From: CAZWRV01 sp964636325
Lineage (GTDB): Bacteria > Verrucomicrobiota > Lentisphaeria > Victivallales > GWF2-50-93
NCBI GenBank assembly: GCA_964636325.1
Contig: CAZWRV010000002.1
Span: forward strand, 1-64,000
Reading direction: 5' to 3'
DNA length: 64,000 nucleotides
A model generated the notes under the pieces. The model was not told where the DNA came from. It searched no databases and worked only from the letters and a program-made list of their open reading frames with translations. Below are positions 25,840 through 35,119 of this stretch, in pieces (positions within the stretch are counted from its first letter, which is position 1; every line of letters starts with the position of its first letter). The position numbers and the translations under genes were made by a program.

Positions 25840-26967
25840 TTACGCCTTTCCCGCCGCGGCCCGCGTCATTGCTATGAGTTCGCGGCGTGCGGTCTTCGCG
25901 TCATGAAAACCCCAGCCAGGCAGCTTGACCGCGGAGCAGACGGGACCGTCGCCGACCGCATCGGCGCCCATGAACCATAACGCGTCCGGCGGTTCTGCGG
26001 CAACATCCGCCAACTCCATCTCCCATTGTTCGCGCAGCGGGAAGCCCGGGGCGTCCAAAGGCCAGTTGAATGTCATGACCCCGCGAGTCACAAAATGCGT
26101 TGTGAATCCGAGCCGTCTGGGCTGCCCCAGGCAGAATTCGACTGTCGCGGCACGGTTCCTCCGGCGGTCGTAGATCGAATCGTAAGTGACCAGCTGCCAG
26201 GACGGCAGCTCGGCGCGCAGCATGTCGAGATTCATGTTCCGTACCAGCCAGCCGGGACCATTGTCCACTTCGGCTATAGTAGCGAGGCCGCCGCAGAAAT
26301 CGGCCGCCCGGACCGCATCCTCGATGGCGCGGTATGTCTCGATCCGGCGGTACGTCGTATAGTCGCGCCAGTGGAAGAACGGATAGCTTCGGGGTTCAAG
26401 ACGGATATTGTGGATGTCATCCCAGCTTGGACGGTTGTTCGCTCTCGCCCAGGCGCCGTATGGCGCGGCGCGGTGGGGCGCATCATGGTCGCAGAATTCG
26501 ACCTCGGCGATGATTCCCGCCGACTGCCGGCCGAATAGTTCCGCCACCTCTCCGAACAGAAGGGGAATTCGCTCTATCATCTCCGGCTGGTCCAGATCAT
26601 ACGAGCCGAAATCGGAGCCCATTCCCGATGGGAGCGACGGCGTCACGCCGAAGGCGGAGGACCGCATCTGCGTCGCGACTACAAGCAGCCAGACCGAGAT
26701 TCCACGTTCCTTCGACTCATCAAGGAGCTTGTGCAGCGTGCGGTTGTCGTCGGCGATGGCGGTGCAGTTCTTATCCTGGTCGAGCCATGGCAGGCGGGAA
26801 CGGTATCCGGTTGTGAGCCATTTGATTCCAAGCACAAGCCCGTTCATCCCGCCGGCCGCCGCCTCGTCCAGCAGGCGCTTCCAGTCGTCGATGCTGTAGC
26901 GGTCGCACGAACCCCCTCCGGGTGAGGTGTATTCCCAGAAGCCAACCAACTCAGGCCATTGTCTCAT
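25840..26967 (-). CDS. Unassigned barrel-like glycosidase candidate
   Basis: A 375-residue protein without a signal peptide. MRQWPELVGFWEYTS and AAAGGMNGLVLGIKWLTTGY suggest a TIM-barrel first strand, and conserved-looking acidic clusters follow (GIIAEVEFCDHDAPH, LATIAEVDNGPGWLVRN). GGAG lies 5 bases before the ATG. It stands between a carbohydrate esterase and a GH31 enzyme on the same strand, so a role in cytoplasmic glycan breakdown is reasonable. I do not recognise the family. Confidence 0.6.
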   Translation of the reverse strand: MRQWPELVGFWEYTSPGGGSCDRYSIDDWKRLLDEAAAGGMNGLVLGIKWLTTGYRSRLPWLDQDKNCTAIADDNRTLHKLLDESKERGISVWLLVVATQMRSSAFGVTPSLPSGMGSDFGSYDLDQPEMIERIPLLFGEVAELFGRQSAGIIAEVEFCDHDAPHRAAPYGAWARANNRPSWDDIHNIRLEPRSYPFFHWRDYTTYRRIETYRAIEDAVRAADFCGGLATIAEVDNGPGWLVRNMNLDMLRAELPSWQLVTYDSIYDRRRNRAATVEFCLGQPRRLGFTTHFVTRGVMTFNWPLDAPGFPLREQWEMELADVAAEPPDALWFMGADAVGDGPVCSAVKLPGWGFHDAKTARRELIAMTRAAAGKA

Positions 26968-27007
26968 GAAGGCTCCAATTGATCAAATCTTCAATCAATG
27001 CTCATTT

Positions 27008-28720
27008 TTAACCAGTCACATTCAGGTCACGGTCCAGGCCGGATACGTATTTGGTCGTGGTAATCCCACCCGGCACTGATCCTCTTTCAACCTTCGACAA
27101 TACATCCCTCAGGACTGCGGCAAGCTCCTTGTTTCCGGCCCTGACAAAGACAGGAATCCCCGGGCATGGCGCAGGATAATTCTTAATTGGCCCCTCGCAG
27201 TTCTTCCCGGTCCAGGCGTCGATCCATTTCCCGGGCGGAAGAACTATGTCGCGGAAATTCACTCCCGGATCAAGGACAGGCGCGGCAAGCAGGTCAGGCC
27301 CCAGCATGAATTCGTCCGCGACAGCGTAGAGCTCTTTCTGCTCCGGGCTGCCATACCAGATCGGGCGCAGGAGCGGCGCGGAACGGTCTACCGAATGTGC
27401 TACGATGTAATCCTGAAGAGCCTTGTGGACTTGCGCATAGGCGTTTACGGCCGCTTCCGTTTCGGAGGAGTAGTTCCAGGGAAGATACGAGAACTGGACA
27501 AGGGGGAAAAATGTGCTGGCTTCGGTCCAGCGAACCATGAGCTCGTCCGTCGGCAGCGGCATGTCCGAGACCATCGTCTGGACACGGCCGGGGATCATGT
27601 CTGGCATTAGAATGTCGTATCCAACCAGCCCCAGATGGATGCCGAGCGCCACCATCGCCTTGAGGCCGTTGTCCAGGCCCCAGTGCGAATCCTTGCCGCC
27701 CTCGCGCCAGATAATTTGCCTTTTCTGCGAAAGCCAGGCTGTGCGGGTTTCGCACTGGTTCGGCGCGATCTCTTCGAATATCGACAGGAGGACGTCTGAA
27801 TAGCCGGAGGCACCCTTGAAGTCAGCCCATGCGGCCTCGGCAGGAGAAGGCTGGTATTTGAAGTCGCCGCCGTCGATCTTGAAGCCGTCCACGCCAATAT
27901 TCCTCAGGGCAAGCAGCTTGTCCATGTACCAGTTCCGTCCTGCGGCTCCGGTCAGATCGACGAGACCCGCGGTTCCGCCCCACCACTTGAAGAGCGCCGC
28001 GCCGCCGTTGTCTTTATGCGGGACCAGGATTCTCTTTTCTGCGAGTTCCGCAAATCCTGCGGCCTCCTGGTTGACGAACGGCGTAACCCAGAGCCATGCC
28101 TTGAAGCCAAGGCGGTGAAGCTCGTCCATCATGGCTTTGGGATCTGGGAAGTCTTTCGAGAATGAAAGCTCTCCGAAGCAGGACTCCCAGCGGTCGTCAA
28201 TGATAAGCGTCGAACATGGATACTTGTGCGACCGGATCTGCCGGGCCATGTCGATGATGCGGCTCTGCGTGATGCATCTCGGATACTGCGTCCAGGTGCA
28301 GAAGAATGAATCGCCGAAGATTTCCGACGAGGGGATCTTGTTCGGCCAGCCGAGATGACGCATCAGCGCAGCTTGCGCCTCAGGCAGGTTCGCCCCCTTG
28401 AAAAGCCGGATTTTCAACGCCGACCTTGGACAGCTCACGCGCAGAAGCCCGTCGTTGTTCTCGTTGATCCGCACGTCGAGAGGGGCGTTCGTCTCCGCGA
28501 ATATCGCACAGCCTGCGGAACAAAGCCAAATCGGGCTCTGTATGTTGTTTACCGCGAAATTCGCATTGACTACCGACCCATTCTCCAGCGGATACGGCTG
28601 CACATGGCTGAACCCGTGTCCGTACCAGTGCCCGCCCGACGCCAGATCGAAGCTCGCAGTTTCACCTGCGGCAAGCGCGATTATATCCTTATCGCTGAAA
28701 GGGAAGCTTAGCTGCGGCAT
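27008..28720 (-). CDS. GH31 family glycosidase (alpha-xylosidase/glucosidase type)
   Basis: A 570-residue glycoside hydrolase without a signal peptide, so probably cytoplasmic. The barrel contains STLIIDDRWESCFGELSFSK and KAWLWVTPFVNQEAAGF; the nucleophile region NIGVDGFKIDGGDF puts the catalytic Asp in KIDG. Later motifs are IWREGGKDSHWGLDNG and SYLPWNYSSETEAA; the C-terminal beta domain includes FRDIVLPPGKWIDAWTGK. It resembles the compact MYORG/YihQ-like subgroup more than YicI. Likely substrates are alpha-xylosides or alpha-glucosides. It is divergent from the regulator at 28917. Confidence 0.88.
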   Translation of the reverse strand: MPQLSFPFSDKDIIALAAGETASFDLASGGHWYGHGFSHVQPYPLENGSVVNANFAVNNIQSPIWLCSAGCAIFAETNAPLDVRINENNDGLLRVSCPRSALKIRLFKGANLPEAQAALMRHLGWPNKIPSSEIFGDSFFCTWTQYPRCITQSRIIDMARQIRSHKYPCSTLIIDDRWESCFGELSFSKDFPDPKAMMDELHRLGFKAWLWVTPFVNQEAAGFAELAEKRILVPHKDNGGAALFKWWGGTAGLVDLTGAAGRNWYMDKLLALRNIGVDGFKIDGGDFKYQPSPAEAAWADFKGASGYSDVLLSIFEEIAPNQCETRTAWLSQKRQIIWREGGKDSHWGLDNGLKAMVALGIHLGLVGYDILMPDMIPGRVQTMVSDMPLPTDELMVRWTEASTFFPLVQFSYLPWNYSSETEAAVNAYAQVHKALQDYIVAHSVDRSAPLLRPIWYGSPEQKELYAVADEFMLGPDLLAAPVLDPGVNFRDIVLPPGKWIDAWTGKNCEGPIKNYPAPCPGIPVFVRAGNKELAAVLRDVLSKVERGSVPGGITTTKYVSGLDRDLNVTG

Positions 28721-28746
28721 TTTATTACCCCTGTTTCTTGTTTGAT

Positions 28747-28775
28747 ATAATAATCTTTTAGATGCAAACTGGCAA
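28747..28775 (-). promoter_or_regulatory. Predicted promoter of the GH31 gene
   Basis: On the minus strand TTGCCA (28775-28770) and TATTAT (28752-28747) are 17 bases apart, upstream of the GH31 start at 28720. Confidence 0.5.
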
Positions 28776-28818
28776 GTCCGAGGGTTCCGCGCCGGATTTC
28801 CAGAAATTTAAAAAACTC

Positions 28819-28846
28819 TTGTATTATTTACTTATTATTATATAAT
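28819..28846 (+). promoter_or_regulatory. Predicted promoter of the GntR regulator at 28917
   Basis: TTGTAT (28819-28824) and TATAAT (28841-28846) are 16 bases apart. The box lies in a TTATTATTATATAATA palindrome-like tract that could be an operator. Confidence 0.45.
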
Positions 28847-28916
28847 ATGTGAATATAACGGCGGAGTTTCAGCGCATATCCGCTTATCCGCCGTCCTGCA
28901 AAGGGGATTCTCCAGC

Positions 28917-30029
28917 ATGAGAGTAAAAAGTTTTATGCCGCCGAGCGCGAAGAGGCGTCCTCCTGACCGCCAGGACGAAATAGTCCGGTATTTCCGCAAC
29001 CGGATCTTCGACGGCCGTCTCAGGCCGGGCGACTGCCTGCCCGACCGCATGGCTATAAAGGAGCAGTTCCACGTAAGCTATCTTACGGTCCAGCGGGCCT
29101 TCAACCGCATGATAGCCTGCGGCTTCGTAGACTCCATCCCCTCCAAGGGGACATTCGTATCTGAACGCCAGCCTCACCTTCGCCGTTTCGCGCTGGTTTT
29201 TCCGCCATTGCCGACAAAGGATGCTGGCTTTCAGAACCGCTTTTACGAGGCGCTTATAGCGGCCGCATCAATAATCTCGGACGGCAATACTACGTTCGAA
29301 GTCTACAAGAACGTTGATAACAGGGAGTCCCGGGAGGACTATCCGAGGCTTCTGAGGGATGTAGAGCACAAAAGTTTGGCGGGGATGATCTTCCCGTTCG
29401 ACCCGTGGCCGTTAATGGAGACGCCCGTGCTTTCGTCCGGCATCCCGTACGCGGCGGTGATGTCCGGCCGGGAAAAACCGGACTGCCTCGCGGACGGGCG
29501 GCATGGATTCTCTTTGTTTATGAAAACGGCGGTCGGCCACCTTGCGGATGCCGGGTGCAGGAAGATAGCATGCCTGGCGCATATAGGGCTTGACGCGTCA
29601 AATCTGGCAATCATGCTCCGCAACGAGCTTGAATCAAGGGAGCTCCAGTTCAAGGAAGAATGGCTTCAGGCGGGCACGATAGGGATGGCCGAATGGAACC
29701 GCAGGCTCATACGAATCCTTTTTCCAGAATCGAGGGCCTCGAATCCCGACGGCCTGATCATACTCGACGACAACGTGGCCTGGAGCGTATTCGGTGAGAT
29801 CGTCCGCATGGGTATAAAAGTACCTGGCAAGCTTAAGATCGTGTCCCACTGCAACTATCCTTTTGACGACAAGCCGCCGTTCCCGGTCGACTTCCTGGGC
29901 TACGACATAGTCCGCATGCTCTCGGACTGCGTCGAAAGGCTGCGGAATCCGCCCGGGCGAAAGGATAGGATTGTAAAAAGGGAAGGCGAACTTTTCATGA
30001 GGAGAATAGGATCGTATGAGAACATATGA
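28917..30029 (+). CDS. GntR-HTH / LacI-type regulator
   Basis: A 370-residue regulator. Residues about 15-82 are a GntR winged helix (YFRNRIFDGRLRPGDCLPDR, LTVQRAFNRMIACGFVDSIP, SKGTFVSERQ). A LacI-like sensor domain follows (KSLAGMIFPFDPWPLMETPV, DGLIILDDNVAWSVFGEIVR). AAGGGG precedes the ATG. It is divergent from the GH31 gene and its end overlaps the leader of the pseudopilin gene on the same strand, so it may control both sides of the gap. Confidence 0.85.
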   Translation: MRVKSFMPPSAKRRPPDRQDEIVRYFRNRIFDGRLRPGDCLPDRMAIKEQFHVSYLTVQRAFNRMIACGFVDSIPSKGTFVSERQPHLRRFALVFPPLPTKDAGFQNRFYEALIAAASIISDGNTTFEVYKNVDNRESREDYPRLLRDVEHKSLAGMIFPFDPWPLMETPVLSSGIPYAAVMSGREKPDCLADGRHGFSLFMKTAVGHLADAGCRKIACLAHIGLDASNLAIMLRNELESRELQFKEEWLQAGTIGMAEWNRRLIRILFPESRASNPDGLIILDDNVAWSVFGEIVRMGIKVPGKLKIVSHCNYPFDDKPPFPVDFLGYDIVRMLSDCVERLRNPPGRKDRIVKREGELFMRRIGSYENI

Positions 30030-30043
30030 AAGGAGAACCAATC

Positions 30044-30922
30044 ATGATCGACTCTTCAAAAGCCGTTCATGCCACCGCCGGTAAAAATTTTCCGCCGCGG
30101 AAAATTTTTACATTGATAGAGCTGCTCGTGGTGATCGCCATCATCGCGATGCTCCTGGCCATACTTCTTCCCGCGTTGAAGAATGCGAAGGAGACGTCGA
30201 AGCGGATGCTGTGCGCCTCGAACGTCAAGCAGTTGTGCGGCGCGACCATCCTTTACGACATGGACAACGAGTCCGTCATGAGGGCTGGGCGGAACAACAC
30301 GCTTTCATGGAGCACGTTCCACACTAAGCAGTCACTGGACAGCTGGAGCATCGACGACACTTGGAACTGGTACACCGACTACCTCAAGGGAAATCTCGGC
30401 AACCTGACCTACGGCGCCGGAACGGTCAGCTCCGACTCACTACGCTTCAATCCTGCGAAGGTGCTGATCTGCCCGTCCGTCATGCGGTCCGACTTCTACT
30501 GGCAGACCTATGTCTTCTGGGCCGGATCGGCCAACGACAGGAAACTTAACCTCGAGCTCCTGGCCAAGGCCGCCCGGAAGTCAGGGGCGAAGGTTCAGCC
30601 GCAGAACTCTGTCGCCCTTTGGACTGACAGCTGCAACTGGTATCTCGAGGCCAACCAGCGGAGCGGAGCTAACCACAAGAAGGGGATGATACAGGCCGGA
30701 GGAAACGTGGGATACAACGACGGATCCGCGACTTGGCATCCGTGGATCGAATACGGTCAGCACGTCGGCGCAGAACGCTATTTCACGCGCTGGGGCGGTA
30801 CGAACATCTCCGCGCCGAGCAACATGATACTCCTTTCTATCGACGGCAGCGGAAACCTCAATCCGCCCGACAACAATGTGAAATGGTGCACTTGGAGCAC
30901 GGAGGCGGACAAGCTTTTCTGA
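30044..30922 (+). CDS. Pseudopilin-like protein
   Basis: A 292-residue protein from ATG 30044, which has AGGAGA 6-7 bases upstream (the ATG at 30026 overlaps the regulator stop and has no such site). The leader GKNFPPRKIFT is followed by LIELLVVIAIIAMLLAILLP. The C-terminal half contains NVGYNDGSATWHPW, which stands for the usual H-x-DG tail. It lies between the regulator and the 1355-residue CBM9/propeller protein. A 31-bp palindrome (30081-30111) lies in the leader codons. Confidence 0.85.
   Translation: MIDSSKAVHATAGKNFPPRKIFTLIELLVVIAIIAMLLAILLPALKNAKETSKRMLCASNVKQLCGATILYDMDNESVMRAGRNNTLSWSTFHTKQSLDSWSIDDTWNWYTDYLKGNLGNLTYGAGTVSSDSLRFNPAKVLICPSVMRSDFYWQTYVFWAGSANDRKLNLELLAKAARKSGAKVQPQNSVALWTDSCNWYLEANQRSGANHKKGMIQAGGNVGYNDGSATWHPWIEYGQHVGAERYFTRWGGTNISAPSNMILLSIDGSGNLNPPDNNVKWCTWSTEADKLF
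30081..30111. repeat. Palindrome in pseudopilin leader codons
   Basis: Perfect 13-bp arms GTAAAAATTTTCC and GGAAAATTTTTAC around GCCGC. They encode GKNFPPRKIFT, just before the prepilin cleavage motif. A shorter relative lies at 4605-4635. Confidence 0.8.
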
Positions 30923-30974
30923 TTTTTCAGAACAATCCAAGTCGACAAATAAGTTCAACCAAGGGGGAAAGCAC

Positions 30975-33900
30975 ATGAATAGAGGGCTACTGCAGATGGC
31001 TTTAGGCATCATGCTGGCGAGCGCCGTATTTGCGCAGGACGGACAGAACATGATCGGGCGGCAGACCCAGAACGAAGGATTCTACGCCGTTCCTGCCAAG
31101 GGCGCCGTGAAAATCGACGGCAAGCTCGACGACTGGGACCTCTCCGGCCAGATCTGGAGCTACGCCGACACTTCGGTGCGCGAAACCTTCTCGGTGAAGA
31201 CTGCTGCGATGTGGGACGCCGACAACCTCTATCTGAGCTTCGTATGGCGCGACCCGATGCCGCTGAACAGCAACGTCGATCCGAAGTTCGACCCTGAACG
31301 CGGCTGGATGGCCGACGCCGTGCAGCTGCGGGTGCTCGCCGCCAAGCAGCCGAGCTGGTTCACGGTCTGGGGCTTCGACAAGGGCAGCAAGCCGGCGGTA
31401 CACGTCTATTACTGGGCCGGCGAGAACGAACAGAAGGGCGGCACGACCGTCCTGCGCTACACTGGCAAGGACGGCCGGAACGAGCTGGGCGACGGTGTCG
31501 AGTCGGCCTACGCGATGGCCGACGACGGCAAGGGCTTCATCCACGAAATGAAGCTGCCCTGGAAGGTCGTCTACAACCGGGACTGGAAAGGGGAGGCCGG
31601 CCAGACCGTCCGCATGGGCATGGAGTTCCTCTGGGGGAACGAGACCGGGAAGGGCCACCCGATGCACCGCTATGCCGACAACATGCAGCCCGGAGTCACC
31701 AGCCGAGAATTCTACTGGACTGCGAAGAACGCCTGGGGCGACCTGACCACCGTGGCGGAAAGCGTCAAGGAACCGCGCAAGTATGTTGAGGGTTCCCTGA
31801 AGCCGCAGGGAACGATCCCGGTGCGCGCCCAGGTGCCGGCCGACGCCGCCACCTTCACTCTGGTCATCGACGACCTCGAGGGGAACCGTGTGCGCAATCT
31901 CGCCGGCGGCTACGGCGTGGCGGATTTCACCGTCGCCAAGGACGGCAAGACTGCGACCGTGGAGGTGATGTGGGACGGCCTGGACGAAGCCGGGAAGCTG
32001 GTGCAGCCGGGGAGCTACAAGGTGCGCGGTCTGACACAGGGCGGACTCAACGGCTACTACGAGATGAGCTTCTACAACCCCGGCACACCACCATGGCAGA
32101 CCAACGACAAACGCGGCGCCTGGGGCGCCGACCACACGTCCCCGCGGCTCGTCGCGCGATCCGGCGACAACGTCGTCGTCACCTGCGATTTCGCCGAGGG
32201 CGGCTACGGCACCTTCGCGGTCAAGCCCGACGGCGCCAAGGCCTGGAGCGAGATCCGCGGCGCCAACGTCCTGGCCGCCACCGACGCCTATGTCTACACC
32301 GTGCCCAACGACTGGGGCGCCAGCGGCGTGCAGCTGCTGCGCATGAGCGCCAAGGACGGCAGTTTCGCGCCGTTTGTCCGCGACGGCAAGGAACTGCCGA
32401 TGCCGCTGCATTTCCGCGATCTGCTTGGACTGGCCGCGCCGGCCGAGGGTGCGGCGCCGGAGGTTCCGCCGAAGTCCCGGGCGCTGGCCGTCGCCGATGG
32501 TGTTCTTGTCCTCGCCACCGAGGACAACCGCCTCTGGCTCTTCGACGCCGGAACCGCCGCGCTGATAAAGCAGACCAGCGTGGAGCTGACCGGTTTTGAC
32601 GGCAAGCATCCCTTCGCCTTCGACGGCAAACAGCTTTACTTCTTCCGCCAGAAGGATCTGGTGAAATTGGGGGTGGAGGCTCTTAAGGCCGAGGCCGACC
32701 CGGCGGCGAAGGCTGTCGTGATCCCGCTGAACGGCGCGGTGGACCAGCCGGGCGCAATCGCCCTCGACTCAGCTGGGAACCTCTACATCTCCGACTTGGG
32801 CAAGGATCTGCAGGTCAAGAAATTCGCCCCGGACGGCAAGTTGCTCGGGCGGGTCGGCAAGACCGGCGGCCGGGCCCGCCAGGGAGCGTTCGAACCGCAG
32901 GGCATGCGCGACATGTCCAGCGTCGCAGTGGATGCCGCCGGCAATGTCTGGGTGGCGGAGTATTCCCATCATCCCCGCCGGGTCTCCGTTTGGAACCCCG
33001 ACGGAACTCTCAAGCGCGACTTCATCGGCAACACCGGCTACGCCGGGCAGGGCAGCTTCCCGCACGATTCCGACCCGACGAAGGGTTTCGCCGAAATGAA
33101 CGAGATAACGATTGACCCGGCAACGCGCAAGTGGACGGTCTCGGCCGTGATGTACAATCCCGACCCGGCCAAGGGCGACTTCGTCATGCCCGGCGACACA
33201 GCGTTCGGCAGCGGCAACGTCTTCTTCAGCGAGGCCTCCGGCAGGCGTCACGAATATTTCGTCTCGCTGGGCGAATTCCGCAACACTCCGGTCTTCGTCA
33301 TGATGAAGGTCGGCCAGGACTGGCACGCGGTTGCCGGCATATTCACCGTGGCCCGCCTGCAGGGTTTGTTCGGTGGCCAGTACGGCGCGCAGATCGTCAA
33401 GAATCCCGGCGGCGACTACGCCGAGAACGACCCCTGCGACATTCTCATCTGGAACGACCTCAACAACGACGGCTACGTCCAGAAGACGGAATGCGAGGTC
33501 ATCCCGCCGCTCAAGAAGACCGACAAGGTGGTCGACGGCAAACCCGCGAGAGGCGGTGACGTCGCGGCGCCGATCGGCGGCTTCGGCGGCGGCGGCCGGG
33601 TCGACCCGGCGGACTTCAGCTTCTTCGCAGACGGCTGCCTCAAGACCGCCGACAACAAAGGGGTCTTCAAGGTTAAGCCCTTGCGTTTCCGCGACGACGG
33701 ACGGCCGGTCTTCGGATCCGATGGCTTCACCAAGATGCCAGTGGATTTCGGACTGATGGAGGCGGTGCCGGTTCCGGGCAAGGACCTGGTGTTGAGCTTC
33801 ATCAACCTGCAGAACAAGGTCTATGTCGCCGGTTTCACCAAGAGCGATGGGAAGATCCTCTGGAAATACCTCTCGCCTTATCACCAGGTGCACGGCTCGC

Positions 33901-35042
33901 ACAAGGCGCCGATGCCGAAGCCGGGCATGCTGATCGGTTGCCTGAAGATAGCGGGCATCGTCGAAAAGTGCGGCGACGCCGACGCTGTCTTCATGATCCG
34001 CGGCAACCTGGGCGAGGACTACTACCTGACCACCGACGGCCTCTTCGTCGACATCCTGACCAAGGACGGGCGAATCCCCGGCATCCAGCGGCCGGAGAAC
34101 GAAGCGGCCCTCCGCGCCATCTCCTTTGCCTCGTTGAACGGCCGAGGCGAGCACTTCAGCGGCCTGATCAGCAGGCAGTCGGACGGCGTGGTTCGCTGCT
34201 CCGGCGCCATCCCCGCCGACCAGGCCTGCAACATCATCCGGATCGAGGGGTTGGAGTCCATCCGCCGCTTCGCCGCTCCGGAACTTAATGTCACACAGGA
34301 AGTTCTGGTCAAGGCCGACCAGGACAACACCCGCCGCGCCATGGCCGCAGCCCGCCCGCCTGAGCCCTATACCATCGCCGCCGCCAAGAAGGACGCCAAG
34401 GGGCAGATCGACTGGAAGCCGGTGAAGGGGCTGCGGATTGCGAACGAGGGGCAGCCCGCAACGGCCGAATTCCGCGCCGCCTACGACAATGACAATCTCT
34501 ACGTCTCATACAACGTCAACGATCCGACGCCGTGGAAGAACGGCGGCAACGAACACCGCCTGCTCTTCAAGACCGGTGACTGCGTCGACTTCCAGCTCAG
34601 CCCCGGCGGCAACAGGTCCGCCAAGGCCGCCGCAGGCGACCTGCGCGTCGTCATGGCCAACTTCAACGGCAAGCCGATCGCGGTGCTGATGAAACAGGTC
34701 TCCCCGGGCGCCCCGGCCGCGGACAAGTTCAACTTCACATCGCCGGTGATGACCGTGACCTTCGACCAGGTGAAGCTGCTCGCCGAGGTGACCCCGACGG
34801 TCGCGATACGCGGCGACGGCTACACCGTGACGGCCGCCCTGCCCTGGACAGTCCTCGGCGTCGAACCGAAAGCGGAGCTGAAGCTCCGCGGCGACGCCGG
34901 CTTCATCCTCTCCGACCCGTCCGGAACGATCAACTCCGCCCGCGTCTATTGGTCGAACAAGAACACCGGCCTGGTAATGGACCAGCCCGGCGAGGCTATC
35001 ATCCAACCCCAGGGCTTCGGCGAATTCATACTCGGCAAGTGA
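30975..35042 (+). CDS. Secreted CBM9 / beta-propeller giant protein
   Basis: A 1355-residue protein with a signal peptide (1-20, ASAVFAQ). Domains in order: CBM9-like (about 35-270, VKIDGKLDDWDLSG); an Ig-like FlgD-type domain (about 285-370, VMWDGLDEAGKLVQPGSYKV); NHL/propeller repeats (about 390-860, GAIALDSAGNLYISDLGKDL, SSVAVDAAGNVWVAEYSHHP, a short calcium-like DLNNDGYVQ loop); and a second CBM9-like domain (about 1140-1355). The last resembles cytochrome-c-less CBM9 ends. A signature QVHGSHKAPMPKPG is shared with the protein at 37558. It looks like a glycan-binding surface scaffold; no catalytic motif is evident. AAGGGGGAAAG precedes the ATG. Confidence 0.8.
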   Translation: MNRGLLQMALGIMLASAVFAQDGQNMIGRQTQNEGFYAVPAKGAVKIDGKLDDWDLSGQIWSYADTSVRETFSVKTAAMWDADNLYLSFVWRDPMPLNSNVDPKFDPERGWMADAVQLRVLAAKQPSWFTVWGFDKGSKPAVHVYYWAGENEQKGGTTVLRYTGKDGRNELGDGVESAYAMADDGKGFIHEMKLPWKVVYNRDWKGEAGQTVRMGMEFLWGNETGKGHPMHRYADNMQPGVTSREFYWTAKNAWGDLTTVAESVKEPRKYVEGSLKPQGTIPVRAQVPADAATFTLVIDDLEGNRVRNLAGGYGVADFTVAKDGKTATVEVMWDGLDEAGKLVQPGSYKVRGLTQGGLNGYYEMSFYNPGTPPWQTNDKRGAWGADHTSPRLVARSGDNVVVTCDFAEGGYGTFAVKPDGAKAWSEIRGANVLAATDAYVYTVPNDWGASGVQLLRMSAKDGSFAPFVRDGKELPMPLHFRDLLGLAAPAEGAAPEVPPKSRALAVADGVLVLATEDNRLWLFDAGTAALIKQTSVELTGFDGKHPFAFDGKQLYFFRQKDLVKLGVEALKAEADPAAKAVVIPLNGAVDQPGAIALDSAGNLYISDLGKDLQVKKFAPDGKLLGRVGKTGGRARQGAFEPQGMRDMSSVAVDAAGNVWVAEYSHHPRRVSVWNPDGTLKRDFIGNTGYAGQGSFPHDSDPTKGFAEMNEITIDPATRKWTVSAVMYNPDPAKGDFVMPGDTAFGSGNVFFSEASGRRHEYFVSLGEFRNTPVFVMMKVGQDWHAVAGIFTVARLQGLFGGQYGAQIVKNPGGDYAENDPCDILIWNDLNNDGYVQKTECEVIPPLKKTDKVVDGKPARGGDVAAPIGGFGGGGRVDPADFSFFADGCLKTADNKGVFKVKPLRFRDDGRPVFGSDGFTKMPVDFGLMEAVPVPGKDLVLSFINLQNKVYVAGFTKSDGKILWKYLSPYHQVHGSHKAPMPKPGMLIGCLKIAGIVEKCGDADAVFMIRGNLGEDYYLTTDGLFVDILTKDGRIPGIQRPENEAALRAISFASLNGRGEHFSGLISRQSDGVVRCSGAIPADQACNIIRIEGLESIRRFAAPELNVTQEVLVKADQDNTRRAMAAARPPEPYTIAAAKKDAKGQIDWKPVKGLRIANEGQPATAEFRAAYDNDNLYVSYNVNDPTPWKNGGNEHRLLFKTGDCVDFQLSPGGNRSAKAAAGDLRVVMANFNGKPIAVLMKQVSPGAPAADKFNFTSPVMTVTFDQVKLLAEVTPTVAIRGDGYTVTAALPWTVLGVEPKAELKLRGDAGFILSDPSGTINSARVYWSNKNTGLVMDQPGEAIIQPQGFGEFILGK

Positions 35043-35119
35043 ACCGAAAGAGAACACGGGAACTGCACGAATCGCCGGCACTGCGGAGTTCGGCAGTCCC
35101 GGTCGCTTAGGAGTACACC

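Noticed and set aside
31002..34154. Long minus-strand frames opposite the CBM9/propeller giant
   Set aside because: They mirror codon bias of the real gene, and no domain or start signal is visible.
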